From assembly GCF_003072505.1 (NCBI RefSeq), contig NZ_NTGB01000001.1, positions 446,820 to 510,819 on the forward strand: 64,000 bases of DNA, written 5' to 3'. Position 1 is the first letter of the stretch. Every line of letters begins with the position of its first letter. Positions 17,893 through 27,188 of the stretch are shown here, one piece after another. This stretch comes from Polynucleobacter rarus (GTDB lineage Bacteria; Pseudomonadota; Gammaproteobacteria; Burkholderiales; Burkholderiaceae). Below the pieces are notes generated by a model. It saw only the letters and a list, made by a program, of their open reading frames with translations. It made no database searches and was not told the origin of the DNA. Position numbers and translations under genes: made by a program.

Positions 17893-18684
17893 ATGGCTTA
17901 TCAAATCGATTTACAAGGTAAGGTTGCCCTGATTACGGGCGCTTCAAGCGGCCTTGGAGCGCAGTTTGCTAAAACGCTTTCAAAAGCAGGTGCGACCGTT
18001 GTGCTAGCAGCGCGCAGATTTGATCGTTTAGAGGCGCTAGAGCGTGAAATTACCCTCGCAGGGGGTAAGGCGTACTGCGTAGGTTTAGATGTGACCGATA
18101 CCAACTCGATTGAGTCGCTCGTGAGTAATACCCTCAGCAAAGTGCCGCAAATCGATATTTTGGTTAATAATTCAGGGGTTTCGAGTACCCAAAGAATCGT
18201 GGATGTGACGCCTAAAGATTACGACTATGTCTTTAATACCAATACACGCGGTGCTTTTTTTGTGGGTCAAGCGCTCGGAAAATACATGATTGAACGGGCA
18301 AAAGTTGCCCAGGATGCTGGCAACCCAGCTCCAGCCCAACGCATTATCAATATTGCTTCAGTGGCTGGTTTAAAGGTTTTATCGCAAATTTCTACCTACT
18401 GTATGAGTAAAGCTGCCGTAATACATATGACGCAGGCCATGGCACTCGAGTGGGGCCGGTACGGTATTAATGTCAATGCGATCTGTCCTGGCTATATCGA
18501 AACGGAGATCAATGCCGAGCATTGGCAAACGGAATTAGGTAAAAAACTGATTCAAAAGCTACCCCGTAAGCGGGTAGGACAAGCCAGCGATCTAGACGGC
18601 GTCTTGCTACTTTTAGCAAGTGAGCAGTCTGGCTTTATGAATGGCTCGATTATTTCGGCGGATGATGGCCTGGTGATTACCTAA
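17893..18684 (+). CDS. short-chain dehydrogenase/reductase
   Basis: 263 residues from the third of three adjacent ATG codons (17887, 17890, 17893), which best fits the AAGGA ribosome binding site. The frame is open about 30 codons further upstream, without family similarity. The Rossmann motif TGASSGLG is at 15-22, the NNSG motif lies mid-protein and the catalytic Y169-x-x-x-K173 is in YCMSK. These support an NAD(P)H-dependent oxidoreductase of the classical FabG-like group. Proximity to ETF-QO and SCOT suggests a 3-hydroxyacyl substrate, but this is inference. Confidence 0.88.
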   Translation: MAYQIDLQGKVALITGASSGLGAQFAKTLSKAGATVVLAARRFDRLEALEREITLAGGKAYCVGLDVTDTNSIESLVSNTLSKVPQIDILVNNSGVSSTQRIVDVTPKDYDYVFNTNTRGAFFVGQALGKYMIERAKVAQDAGNPAPAQRIINIASVAGLKVLSQISTYCMSKAAVIHMTQAMALEWGRYGINVNAICPGYIETEINAEHWQTELGKKLIQKLPRKRVGQASDLDGVLLLLASEQSGFMNGSIISADDGLVIT

Positions 18685-18794
18685 GCGGAAGTCCATAAAA
18701 AGGCGGGTGTTTTGGGAAATGTTCGATAATGTACAAGTTTAGTAAATTTAAGAAAATCGCAAGAAAATTAATTAAGAGTTAAAAAGGACAAAGA

Positions 18795-19499
18795 ATGAAT
18801 AAGATATTTGGTTCTGCCAAGGAAGCATTAGCGGATGTGGTGAAAGACGGCGTGATGATCGCTTCAGGTGGTTTTGGTGTTTGCGGCATTGCTGAAGCCT
18901 TGATTCAGGGGATTAAAGATAACGGTTCGAAAAATTTAACCGTGATTTCTAATAACTGCGGTATTGATGGTTATGGTCTGGGCATTGTGCTCGAAAATGG
19001 TCAAATCAAAAAGATGATTTGTTCTTTTGTCGGCGGTAATGCGGAATTTGAGCGTCAATTTATTGCTGGTGAAGTCGAAGTGGAACTCACACCTCAGGGC
19101 ACGCTCGCTGAGAAACTGCGCTCTGGTGGTTGTGGTATTCCAGCGTTTTATACCAAAACAGGCGTGGGTACCTTGATTGCTGCTGGGAAAGAAACCAAAG
19201 ATTTTGATGGTGAAACCTATTTGATGGAAAGAACGCTCACGCCGGATGTCTCGATTGTGAAAGCTTGGAAAGCAGATAAATCTGGCAATCTCGTATACCG
19301 TTTAACGGCTAGAAACTTTAACCCCGTCGTCGCAATGGCTGGCAAAATCACCATCGCAGAAGTAGAAGAGATTGTTGAGAACGGTGAGTTAGATCCGGAT
19401 GAAATTCATACTCCTGGTATTTACGTGCATCGCCTAGTTTTAAATGCGACGCCTGAAAAGCGAATTGAACAACGTACGGTGCGTGAAGCTTCCGTCTAA
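18795..19499 (+). CDS. scoA: 3-oxoacid CoA-transferase subunit A
   Basis: 234 residues. With subunit B it transfers CoA from succinyl-CoA to acetoacetate or a similar 3-oxoacid. The glycine-rich ASGGFGVCGIAEALI (about 23-37) and SNNCGIDGYGLG (about 56-67) are the alpha-subunit signatures. RSGGCGIPAFYTKTGVGT is also conserved. It is followed after 34 bases by subunit B. A ribosome binding site AAAAGGACA precedes the ATG. Confidence 0.93.
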   Translation: MNKIFGSAKEALADVVKDGVMIASGGFGVCGIAEALIQGIKDNGSKNLTVISNNCGIDGYGLGIVLENGQIKKMICSFVGGNAEFERQFIAGEVEVELTPQGTLAEKLRSGGCGIPAFYTKTGVGTLIAAGKETKDFDGETYLMERTLTPDVSIVKAWKADKSGNLVYRLTARNFNPVVAMAGKITIAEVEEIVENGELDPDEIHTPGIYVHRLVLNATPEKRIEQRTVREASV

Positions 19500-19533
19500 C
19501 CAATAATAGCGATATTCAAAAGGAATTAATAAC

Positions 19534-20181
19534 ATGGCTTGGACAAGAGATCAAATGGCAGCACGTGCTGCTCAAGAATTACAAGATGGATATTATGTGA
19601 ACTTAGGGATTGGTTTGCCGACTTTAGTAGCAAACCATGTGCCAGAAGGTATGGAAGTTTGGTTGCAATCGGAAAATGGTTTGATGGGCATTGGTCCTTT
19701 CCCAACCGAAGCAGAAATCGATCCTGATTTAATTAACGCCGGTAAGCAAACTGTCACGACGCTACCGGGCTCTTCCATCTTCTCATCAGCTGATTCATTT
19801 GGCATGATTCGTGGTGGCAAAATTAACCTTGCGATTTTAGGGGCCATGCAAGTAAGCGAAAAAGGTGATCTCGCTAACTGGATGATTCCAGGCAAGATGG
19901 TCAAGGGTATGGGCGGCGCCATGGATTTGGTAGCAGGCGTGAAGAACGTGTTGGTGCTAATGGATCACGTGGCCAAGAAAAAAGATGGTACGATCGATTT
20001 AAAGATTTTGACTGAGTGCAGTTTGCCACTGACTGGTGTGCGCGTAGTTGATCTAATCATCACTGACTTGTGTGTCATCAAAATTGATGATAATGGGATG
20101 CATCTCATTGAATTAGCTCCTGGTGTGACGCAAGAGGAAGTGATCGAGAAAACAGGTGCAAAGCTGCAGATTGCACTGTAA
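19534..20181 (+). CDS. scoB: 3-oxoacid CoA-transferase subunit B
   Basis: 215 residues, full length. The catalytic glutamate, which forms the CoA thioester, is in [12 protein letters not shown] (about 48-59), the subunit-B signature. The N-terminal [18 protein letters not shown] and C-terminal [19 protein letters not shown] are typical. It forms the complete enzyme with the upstream subunit A. The CDF transporter gene starts 26 bases downstream and may share the transcript, without an obvious functional link. Confidence 0.94.
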   Translation: MAWTRDQMAARAAQELQDGYYVNLGIGLPTLVANHVPEGMEVWLQSENGLMGIGPFPTEAEIDPDLINAGKQTVTTLPGSSIFSSADSFGMIRGGKINLAILGAMQVSEKGDLANWMIPGKMVKGMGGAMDLVAGVKNVLVLMDHVAKKKDGTIDLKILTECSLPLTGVRVVDLIITDLCVIKIDDNGMHLIELAPGVTQEEVIEKTGAKLQIAL

Positions 20182-20207
20182 ATTGTTGTTTAACTTTATA
20201 GGAATTC

Positions 20208-21194
20208 ATGCTGAATCATAGTCATTCTCACGACCACAAATCGCCTAAAAGTGTTTCAAAGGCGAGTTCAGCTGGATTGCACGCACATAAAGCGGGGGAT
20301 GCCAAGCATTCCCACGCTAAAGAAGTTTCTAGTCAAAAAGTTTTAATGATTGCCCTCATCATTACGCTGGGCTTCGCAGCAGTTGAAGTATTCGCTGGCT
20401 TTTTTGCCAACTCTCTCGCACTGATTTCTGATGCAGGTCATATGGTGACCGATGCAGCTGGGCTTTTACTAGCTGTGGTGGCACAGGTGATTTCGAAACG
20501 ACCACCGAGTGCTAAAAATTCGTTTGGTTTTGGCAGAGCTGAGGCACTCGCAGCGTTTGTGAATGGTCTTGCGATGGTATTACTCGTGATCTGGATTTCT
20601 GTTGAGGCGATATCTCGCTTTATTTCTCCGCATTTGGTGGCTGGAGAAACAGTGACCTTAGTCGCACTGCTCGGGTTGCTCGTCAATATCTTTGTTGCTT
20701 GGATGTTGTCACGCAATAACAATAGTATGAATACCAGAGCAGCTCTCGTGCACGTGATGGGTGACTTACTCGGGTCGGTCGCCGCGTTAATTGCGGGTAT
20801 CGTGATTCAATATACGGGTTGGATGCAGATCGATCCGATTCTCTCGCTCGTGGTCTGTTTACTCTTGATTAAATCGACAGTTTCGATTTTGGCAGAGTCC
20901 TATCATTTTTTAATGAAGGGTGTACCGAAGCATATCGACTTCCTGAAAGTGGGCGATGACTTAGTCAAAATCAATGGTGTGAATGCGATTCATGATTTAC
21001 ACATTTGGGAAATGACACCGGGCTATCCAGCATTGATTGGTCACATCGAAATTGATCACATCACGGAGTGGCCAAAAATCATGGATGATATCCGTGAGAT
21101 GTTGTTAAGCGAGCACGGGATTGACCACGTCACCTTGCAACCGGAAGTCCATCCAGCAGATCAAGTGCCGGAGCATTCGGCCCTAGCACTCTAA
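20208..21194 (+). CDS. cation diffusion facilitator (zinc/cobalt efflux, CzcD-like)
   Basis: 328 residues. A histidine-rich cytoplasmic N-terminus (HSHSHDH, later HAH and KHSHAK) precedes six membrane helices (about 45-225) and a C-terminal cytoplasmic domain. The metal-site motif reads SDAGHMVTDAAGL (about 73-85), with the partner site HVMGDLLGS in helix 5. The H-x-x-x-D arrangement is that of Zn/Co/Cd exporters driven by proton exchange. The C-terminal AIHDLHIWEMTPG is also typical. The exact metal is not predictable. Confidence 0.92.
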   Translation: MLNHSHSHDHKSPKSVSKASSAGLHAHKAGDAKHSHAKEVSSQKVLMIALIITLGFAAVEVFAGFFANSLALISDAGHMVTDAAGLLLAVVAQVISKRPPSAKNSFGFGRAEALAAFVNGLAMVLLVIWISVEAISRFISPHLVAGETVTLVALLGLLVNIFVAWMLSRNNNSMNTRAALVHVMGDLLGSVAALIAGIVIQYTGWMQIDPILSLVVCLLLIKSTVSILAESYHFLMKGVPKHIDFLKVGDDLVKINGVNAIHDLHIWEMTPGYPALIGHIEIDHITEWPKIMDDIREMLLSEHGIDHVTLQPEVHPADQVPEHSALAL

Positions 21195-21441
21195 GTTACG
21201 GCTCTATATAAGCAAATAAAAAAACTAAAGTAACTTTGCTTTCTATCAGATTTGATTTTGGACTCGATTGCACTATTTTTTATTTAACTCTAAAGACCTT
21301 AAATATTTACTGTTAAATCATTGATTCGTGATTTTCTGAGAGTAAAGTATTTAATATTGAATTGATAAATCAATGACTGATTTAAGCCGATTCAGTTTTT
21401 AATTTTTAGCAATGTTCAACTTAGTATGTGTGAGGGAAGTA

Positions 21442-22431
21442 ATGAGTACACCAATGTGGAAAAAATGGCTATCTAAAATCGCTGGTAATTCAGTTCAGGC
21501 AGCCTCTAATGGAGGACCGCAGAGTGATGTATCGAGTGCTTCTAACCCCTCGCAAAGCTCCTCTGAAACCCTCAATCCAGCCCCGCAGTTTGTGCAGTGT
21601 ATGAGTCCAGTCGGCTTGCATCAAATGGCCTACAGAACCTGGGGTAAACCGCAAAATCCGAAGGTACTGTTGTGTGTGCATGGTCTGACACGCAGAGGAA
21701 CTGATTTCTTTGCCTTAGCGCAGGCGATGTCGGATGAGTACTTCGTCGTCTGTCCTGACATTGTTGGGCGAGGAGACTCTGATTTTTTAACGAACCCAAT
21801 GTATTACGGAGTGCCGCAATATGTGAGTGATATCGTTACTTTAATTGCGCGCCTGGCTCCAAAACAATTAGATTTTTTTGGTACTTCCATGGGGGGACTC
21901 ATCGGGATGGTACTCGCAGGGATGGAGCATCAACCTGTGAGGCGCTTACTTTTAAATGATGTGGGGCCACGGATCGAGTTTGCTTTTTTAACGCGGCTGA
22001 TGACTTATCTAGGTAAGCCTGTGACTTTTAAAAGTGAGGCGGAGGGATTGCTTTATGTTAATTCCATCACAGAAACTTTTGGACGTCATACCCAAGAGCA
22101 ACTACGTCATTTGAACTTGCCACAATTAATCCAAAAAGATCAAGAGTGGATAATGCATTATGACCCTAAGATTTCTGTGCCATTGATGGCGCAAAATCCG
22201 ATGACGGCTGCTGCTGGAGAACTGGCATTATGGAAGTCTTTTGATAGTATTCAGATTAAAACGCTGGTCGCACGCGGTGTGGAATCAGACCTCTTGTCCC
22301 CTGATACGGTTGAAGAGATGTGCCGTCGTAATCCCTATGTTTCTGCTATCGAAATAGCCCAAGCAGGCCACGCCCCAGCTTTTATTTTGCCAGAACAAAT
22401 TGCCATCGCCAGAAAGTTTTTTTTAAGCTAG
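21442..22431 (+). CDS. alpha/beta hydrolase
   Basis: 329 residues from the ATG at 21442, chosen because GAGGGAAG lies just before it. An in-frame ATG at 21412 has no such site. The oxyanion segment VHGLTRRGTDF, nucleophile elbow GTSMGG and late histidine in GHAP give a complete Ser-Asp-His hydrolase layout. The first about 60 residues are serine/alanine-rich and low in complexity, and may be a flexible extension. The substrate is unknown. It precedes relA by 44 bases and a T-rich stretch. Confidence 0.85.
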   Translation: MSTPMWKKWLSKIAGNSVQAASNGGPQSDVSSASNPSQSSSETLNPAPQFVQCMSPVGLHQMAYRTWGKPQNPKVLLCVHGLTRRGTDFFALAQAMSDEYFVVCPDIVGRGDSDFLTNPMYYGVPQYVSDIVTLIARLAPKQLDFFGTSMGGLIGMVLAGMEHQPVRRLLLNDVGPRIEFAFLTRLMTYLGKPVTFKSEAEGLLYVNSITETFGRHTQEQLRHLNLPQLIQKDQEWIMHYDPKISVPLMAQNPMTAAAGELALWKSFDSIQIKTLVARGVESDLLSPDTVEEMCRRNPYVSAIEIAQAGHAPAFILPEQIAIARKFFLS

Positions 22432-22475
22432 GGGTTTTTTTTGAACTTCTTTTGGTTTTGGTTTAAATTGGTTAT

Positions 22476-24452
22476 ATGACCGATTTAAATCTTTCTGCTG
22501 TAAAGCAAAATATGCTAACCCAAACCATTGAAGACAAGGCTTGGTTTGATGAACCGATTGCACAGCATCTCGCCGGCATGCTGCTGATTGCGAGAATGTT
22601 AGAACTTGACAGTTCTACACTGATTGCGATTGAACATCTTACGAGTAAAGAAACACTGGCCAAACTGACCGAGCGTTTGGGGGAAGAACCAGCCCGCTTG
22701 ATCAAGGGTTTTCAGGCACTCGACTCGACGAGAACGAAAGCGGCGAGTGGTCAAGCCGAGAGTCTGCGAAAAATGCTGTTGGCTTTCTCACAAGATCTGC
22801 GAGTGGTGTTTATCTATTTAGTTGCCCGCTTACAAACTTTGCGATGGGTGACGAAAGAAAAACTACCGGTCGAGGAAAGTTGGGCGCAGGAGTTATTGGA
22901 GATCGATGCGACCCTGGCGAATCGTTTAGGAGTTTGGCAGATTAAGTGGGAAATGGAAGATTTAGCTTTTCGGATTGTGAACCCAGTCGCCTATAAAGAA
23001 ATTGCTAGCCTACTAGATAGTAAGCGCGTGGTGCGGCAGCGTTTTGTGGAAGATATTGTTGGGAAAATTCAGAACGAACTGTTTGTGAATCGGATCTCGG
23101 CAGAGGTCTATGGTCGGCCTAAACATATCTATAGTATTTTTCGGAAAATGCAGGGTAAGCATATCGACTTTTCGCATTTGTATGACGTAAGTGCCGTGCG
23201 GGTAATTGTGGATGATGTGAAAGATTGTTATACGTCGCTGGGTATTTTTCATCATTTATGGCAACCGCTAAGTAAAGAGTTTGATGATTACATTGCGAGG
23301 CCTAAACCGAACGGTTATCAATCACTGCATACGGTAGTAAAAGATGTGGATGAGGTGCCGTTTGAGATTCAGATTCGCACACAAGCGATGCATCATCAGG
23401 CTGAGTATGGGGTAGCTGCGCACTGGAAATATAAAGAAGGTAACTCCAATCCAAGTCATGGCCCAACTTCCTCACACAGCTCAAAAGGTACCATTAGTGC
23501 GGCCGAGGAATATGAGCGTAAAGTCGCCTGGGCGCGGCAATTAATTGCTTGGAAAGAAGATGCTTGGGATCAGTTAAAAGGTCAGGCAATTGATGAGCAA
23601 GTCTATGCCTTAACACCACTCGGCAGAGTGATTGCGATTGATCCTCATTCCACGCCACTGGATTTTGCTTATGCAGTGCATACCAATATTGGGCATCGTT
23701 GTCGGGGTGCCAAAGTGGACGGCGTGATGGTGACGCTCGATACGGTCTTGCACAGTGGTCAGACTGTCGAAATTATTACCGTGAAAGAGGGTGGGCCTTC
23801 TCGCGATTGGTTGTCACCAGATAAGGGGTATTTAGCCTCGCACCGCGCTCGCTCAAAAGTAAAAGCTTGGTTTAACGCCATTGACGCGCAAGCGGAACGT
23901 GATCCGAAAGTGCATGCTAAGGAAGCTAAAGAGGAGAAAGAGCCAGTCATTGAGCCAACGCCAATTGTGGATTTAATGATTAAGCCGAGTCGTAAGAAAA
24001 AGGATTCTGGTGATGTCTTAGTAGTGGGGGTTGACTCTTTACTGACGCAATTATCCAAGTGTTGCCGACCAGTGCCACCGGATGAGATTAATGGCTTTAT
24101 TACGCGAGGTCGGGGTATTTCGATCCACCGAAGTGACTGTCAAACCCTTAAGCAATTAATGCTGCGCGCACCAGAGCGGATTATTAAGTCAGCCTGGTCA
24201 GAAAGTACGTCATCGAACTCGATTTTTTCGGCAGAAATCGCGTTGATGGCAGTGGATCGTCACGGCTTGCTTAGGGATATTTCAGAAGTGTTTTCAAAGC
24301 TGAGAATCAATGTAGTAGGGGTGAATACGCTAAGTAGTAAAGGTATGGCTAGTATGCAGTTTTCGATCGAAATTCATAGTCTAGATGAGATCACACAGGC
24401 CATGAAACAACTCAATAGTGTAAAAGGCGTGACATCGGCTCAGCGAAAGTGA
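22476..24452 (+). CDS. relA: GTP pyrophosphokinase RelA
   Basis: 658 residues, somewhat shorter than E. coli RelA (744). It makes (p)ppGpp on stalled ribosomes. The N-terminal HD hydrolase region has lost the HD-x-x-ED motif. The synthetase domain keeps GRPKHIYSIFRKM (about 214-226) and PKPNGYQSLHT (about 277-287). The TGS domain starts with VYALTPLGRVIAIDP near 375, and a zinc-finger/ACT region closes the protein. Loss of HD residues and the QAMHHQAEYGVAAHWKYKEG segment mark it as RelA rather than SpoT. tRNA-Val follows 15 bases downstream. Confidence 0.93.
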   Translation: MTDLNLSAVKQNMLTQTIEDKAWFDEPIAQHLAGMLLIARMLELDSSTLIAIEHLTSKETLAKLTERLGEEPARLIKGFQALDSTRTKAASGQAESLRKMLLAFSQDLRVVFIYLVARLQTLRWVTKEKLPVEESWAQELLEIDATLANRLGVWQIKWEMEDLAFRIVNPVAYKEIASLLDSKRVVRQRFVEDIVGKIQNELFVNRISAEVYGRPKHIYSIFRKMQGKHIDFSHLYDVSAVRVIVDDVKDCYTSLGIFHHLWQPLSKEFDDYIARPKPNGYQSLHTVVKDVDEVPFEIQIRTQAMHHQAEYGVAAHWKYKEGNSNPSHGPTSSHSSKGTISAAEEYERKVAWARQLIAWKEDAWDQLKGQAIDEQVYALTPLGRVIAIDPHSTPLDFAYAVHTNIGHRCRGAKVDGVMVTLDTVLHSGQTVEIITVKEGGPSRDWLSPDKGYLASHRARSKVKAWFNAIDAQAERDPKVHAKEAKEEKEPVIEPTPIVDLMIKPSRKKKDSGDVLVVGVDSLLTQLSKCCRPVPPDEINGFITRGRGISIHRSDCQTLKQLMLRAPERIIKSAWSESTSSNSIFSAEIALMAVDRHGLLRDISEVFSKLRINVVGVNTLSSKGMASMQFSIEIHSLDEITQAMKQLNSVKGVTSAQRK

Positions 24453-24467
24453 TATAATTTCGTCTTT

Positions 24468-24544
24468 AGGCTCGTAGCTCAGTTGGTTAGAGCACTACCT
24501 TGACATGGTAGGGGTCGCTGATTCGAATTCAGTCGAGCCTACCA
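24468..24544 (+). tRNA. tRNA-Val (GAC anticodon), CCA encoded
   Basis: A cloverleaf folds with acceptor AGGCTCG/CGAGCCT. The D arm contains AGCTCAGTTGGTTAGAGC. The anticodon stem CTACC/GGTAG has loop TTGACAT and anticodon GAC, and the T loop is TTCGAAT. Discriminator A and CCA are encoded at 24541-24544. It follows relA closely and marks the left edge of the accessory region. Confidence 0.95.
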
Positions 24545-24565
24545 ATTATTTAAGCAATACATCTG

Positions 24566-24600
24566 ATGCGGGAACTTTAAACAGTTCTCGCATTTTTTAT
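24566..24600 (+). terminator. rho-independent terminator after tRNA-Val
   Basis: An 11-bp stem (ATGCGGGAACT with AGTTCTCGCAT, one G-U pair) and a 6-base loop are followed by T6 and further T/A bases. Confidence 0.85.
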
Positions 24601-24605
24601 TATTT

Positions 24606-24719
24606 CTAGTCTTCAATGTAAAACGTAGTGACGGATATCTGAGAAAACCAGCGCAACATCTTCATAGATACTTTCCGGCGCAACTTGAATGGGACGTTGG
24701 TATCTATACGAAAAATCAT
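24606..24719 (-). pseudogene. VapC (PIN-domain) toxin relic
   Basis: 37 codons starting 11 bases after the Phd-like antitoxin stops. The frame opens MIFRIDTNVPFKLRRKVS, matching the PIN-domain opening (hydrophobic-LDTNV-SELRR) with its first catalytic aspartate. The next residues, MLRWFSQISVTTFYIED, resemble the following VLAW...LYIS strand. It then stops, while VapC toxins are about 130 residues and need three more acidic residues. The toxin is therefore a truncated remnant and the antitoxin survives alone. Confidence 0.6.
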
Positions 24720-24730
24720 AGAGTTATATC

Positions 24731-24967
24731 TCACGTCAAACTATTGTTACGTTCAATCAAAACATCTTCATTGTCATAAAGTGGCGAATTACGCATAAAA
24801 TCAACTAGCGATTGATTAGCCCCCATCAAACGATCGTAATCTGATCGAGAAAGAATAACTGCAACTGAGCGACCTTGATTGATAATTTCTTGTGGCCCCT
24901 TAAGCTGCGCATCACGCAATACTGTGGAGAGCTTTGCTTTTGCTTCTTGAATTTGCCAATTGCGCAC
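24731..24967 (-). CDS. Phd/YefM-family antitoxin
   Basis: 78 residues. The N-terminus WQIQEAKAKLSTVLRDAQLKG, followed by PQEIINQGRSVAVILSRSDYDRL, is a standard Phd-fold DNA-binding dimer domain. The tail (about 55-78) would bind and block a toxin. The gene order, antitoxin then toxin, survives, but the downstream VapC-like toxin is reduced to 37 codons. It could still repress its own promoter or counter related toxins. Starts directly with ATG at 24967; the upstream TTTTA-rich sequence contains AAAGGGA as ribosome binding site. Confidence 0.85.
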   Translation of the reverse strand: MRNWQIQEAKAKLSTVLRDAQLKGPQEIINQGRSVAVILSRSDYDRLMGANQSLVDFMRNSPLYDNEDVLIERNNSLT

Positions 24968-25191
24968 AATAAATCCCTTTTATGACTTTAATTTAGATTT
25001 CAACATAAGTTTCAAATTGCTGTGCTGAATTTAATTTGGGGTTGCTAACGATAGCTTACTTCAAAATATAAGTGGTATGCACTTAGGCTTATTGCCTATT
25101 AATGATGAGGTGATTTTTCACGAGTTATAAATTAGGCTATTTTAGGTTCGAGATATTCTTCATCCAGTAGTATGTAAACGTATGATTTGTG

Positions 25192-25255
25192 ATCGTTTTT
25201 GTGCAAAAACTATCTTTTATTAATGTTTTTTAGCAAATATTATCGTTTTTGTGCA
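25192..25255 (+). promoter_or_regulatory. repeated operator-like motif upstream of the Fic gene
   Basis: ATCGTTTTTGTGCA occurs twice in direct orientation, at 25192-25205 and 25242-25255, exactly 50 bases apart. The first copy extends to GTTTTTGTGCAAAAAC, a near-perfect palindrome at 25195-25210. The second sits 10 bases before the ATG at 25266. A spacing close to five helical turns fits a dimeric repressor binding two sites. No repressor gene of obvious match is adjacent. Confidence 0.5.
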
Positions 25256-25265
25256 TAATAAGTGG

Positions 25266-26861
25266 ATGGGAAACGAAAATTCAATAGGTGGGGTATGGTT
25301 AGCTACCAATTACGGTATCGATCCAGTCATGCCATTCCAAACCCTTAGTCGCATTGGCAGTCGTCGTGCAACACAAGTATTAGATGATACTACTACAGAG
25401 ATCTACGTTGAAAGTATGCGACCTAGTGCTACTTTGCGTGGGCACTTGACTTTTCATCTCAAGCATGAAGTCCCTCACCTTGAGTTACTGTCTCAGTTAT
25501 TTAGAAAAATTCATCCACAAGAGCTATCAGACTGGGTCGCTGATGAGCCATCCGGTCAGTACGCTAAGCGAGCTGGTTTTCTTTATGAATTCTTGACTAA
25601 TAAAACACTTGAGATTCATGCAGAAGTGGCTGGTGGTTATATAGATGTCCTGGATGCTGCCAAACTAGTGGTGGCCTCACCAGATCAGGCTATTCCAAAT
25701 CGACGCTGGCGTGTGCGCGATAACCTACCCGGAACAACCTATTTTTGCCCTATTATCCGGAAAACGGCAGACTCCGTTAAAGCGATGAGTTTAGATGTAT
25801 CAAAGCTAATTAGCGATTTAGCACTTGAATTTGGTGAGGAATTATTAATGCGCTCGGCAGTTTGGATGACGCTGCGGGAAAGTAAATCAAGTTTTGCCAT
25901 CGAGGGTGAAGCTGATCAATCTGATCGTATTCAGCGATTTGCTGATGTGTTATCGCGCCGAACTGGTAAAGGGACCTGGCCGTTAGATCAGGCAACTCTA
26001 TCCGAATTGCAAGCTGAAATCCTTGGTAAGCGTACGACTTTAGAACAGTTTGGTGTGCGTGAGTCTCCAGTGTTCGTTGGGGAAGTTGCTCGGTATCAAG
26101 ATATCGTCCACTACATTGCTCCACCTGCAGAAGACATCAAATTAATGCTTGAGGGACTCGTTACCTTTTTGGAGCGTACCAAAGGACAGTCTCCTATAAT
26201 GCGTAGCGCAGTGGTAGCTTTTGGATTTGTTTACATTCATCCATTAGCAGATGGTAATGGCCGTGTGCATCGGTTCTTGATCAACGATATTTTGCGACGT
26301 GATCAAGTCGTGAAAGCACCGATGATCCTACCGATATCATCTTTAATAACAAGCGATCACACTGAGCGCCATTCTTATGATCGAGTTCTTGATGTCATTT
26401 CTAGCCCATTGATGCGCTCATTGGAGGGTCTTTATGAGTTTGCAAAAACTCATACGACCTATTCGGACGGTATTCGTTCAAATTTCGTATTTCATGGAGA
26501 TGATAAGGCAAGACATACCTGGCGATATCTGGATTTAACGAAGCATGTTATCTATTTAGCGCATGTGTTGGAACGCACAATCTGTGAGGATATGCGAGAA
26601 GAGTCCCGTTACTTGCGTAACCATTCACACGCAAGAATAGCAATCAAAGATATTGTCGAAATGCCTGATATACAAATTGACAGAGTCATTCGATCCGTAG
26701 AGTCTAATCACGGAAAACTTTCAAATATGTTGGGTAAAGAAATTCCAATCCTTCAAGAGCCTGGTATTTGGGACGACATTGTGAAAGCCATTGAAAATGC
26801 TTTTCAAGATGTGCCTGAAATAAATGTTGTGAGTAAGTACTCCATTGGAAATCAAAAGTAA
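25266..26861 (+). CDS. Fic-domain protein with its own inhibitory motif
   Basis: 531 residues from the ATG at 25266; a GTG five codons upstream overlaps the second operator-like repeat. Fic proteins usually transfer AMP from ATP to a target hydroxyl. The catalytic motif HPLADGNGR starts at H325. The autoinhibitory motif S-x-x-x-E-G is at 209-214 (SFAIEG), so this is a class II Fic protein that restrains itself. The N-terminal 200 residues resemble the part found before Fic in large chromosomal family members. The C-terminus has helical, DNA-binding-like features (HARIAIKDIVEMPDIQIDRV). The target is unknown. Confidence 0.9.
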   Translation: MGNENSIGGVWLATNYGIDPVMPFQTLSRIGSRRATQVLDDTTTEIYVESMRPSATLRGHLTFHLKHEVPHLELLSQLFRKIHPQELSDWVADEPSGQYAKRAGFLYEFLTNKTLEIHAEVAGGYIDVLDAAKLVVASPDQAIPNRRWRVRDNLPGTTYFCPIIRKTADSVKAMSLDVSKLISDLALEFGEELLMRSAVWMTLRESKSSFAIEGEADQSDRIQRFADVLSRRTGKGTWPLDQATLSELQAEILGKRTTLEQFGVRESPVFVGEVARYQDIVHYIAPPAEDIKLMLEGLVTFLERTKGQSPIMRSAVVAFGFVYIHPLADGNGRVHRFLINDILRRDQVVKAPMILPISSLITSDHTERHSYDRVLDVISSPLMRSLEGLYEFAKTHTTYSDGIRSNFVFHGDDKARHTWRYLDLTKHVIYLAHVLERTICEDMREESRYLRNHSHARIAIKDIVEMPDIQIDRVIRSVESNHGKLSNMLGKEIPILQEPGIWDDIVKAIENAFQDVPEINVVSKYSIGNQK

Positions 26862-26903
26862 CATTTCAATTCTATTTGATCGAACAAGATGTTCCATTAA
26901 TTC

Positions 26904-27188
26904 CTATGCTGCAATCTCTAAAGCCACCTTATTACCTGCTCGGGTAGCCAGCATGACGAGCATATCTAAGCTGAATTTGTCCCTCTTTCCACGAATTAAG
27001 TCTGATACTCTAGATTGACTGATTTGTAACACTGCAGCAGCCTCTGATTGTGTCCAACCATTTTTCGCGATCGAGTCTCTCACTTTCGCCATCAAATCAG
27101 CGCGCATCTTTAATACCGCTGACTCTTCTTTTGAGAAACCAAGATCATCGAAAACGTTACCACTTGATTTAATTATTTTTTCTTTCAT
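26904..27188 (-). CDS. XRE-family antitoxin (HigA-like)
   Basis: 94 residues. A helix-turn-helix (TQSEAAAVLQISQSRVSDLIRG, about 45-67) lies in the middle. The N-terminal half and the ending FSLDMLVMLATRAGNKVALEI match antitoxins paired with Gp49/RelE-like toxins. The ATG overlaps the toxin stop by four bases (ATGA), so toxin and antitoxin are translationally coupled in toxin-first order, typical of HigBA. It likely represses the shared promoter at 27509-27609. Confidence 0.9.
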   Translation of the reverse strand: MKEKIIKSSGNVFDDLGFSKEESAVLKMRADLMAKVRDSIAKNGWTQSEAAAVLQISQSRVSDLIRGKRDKFSLDMLVMLATRAGNKVALEIAA

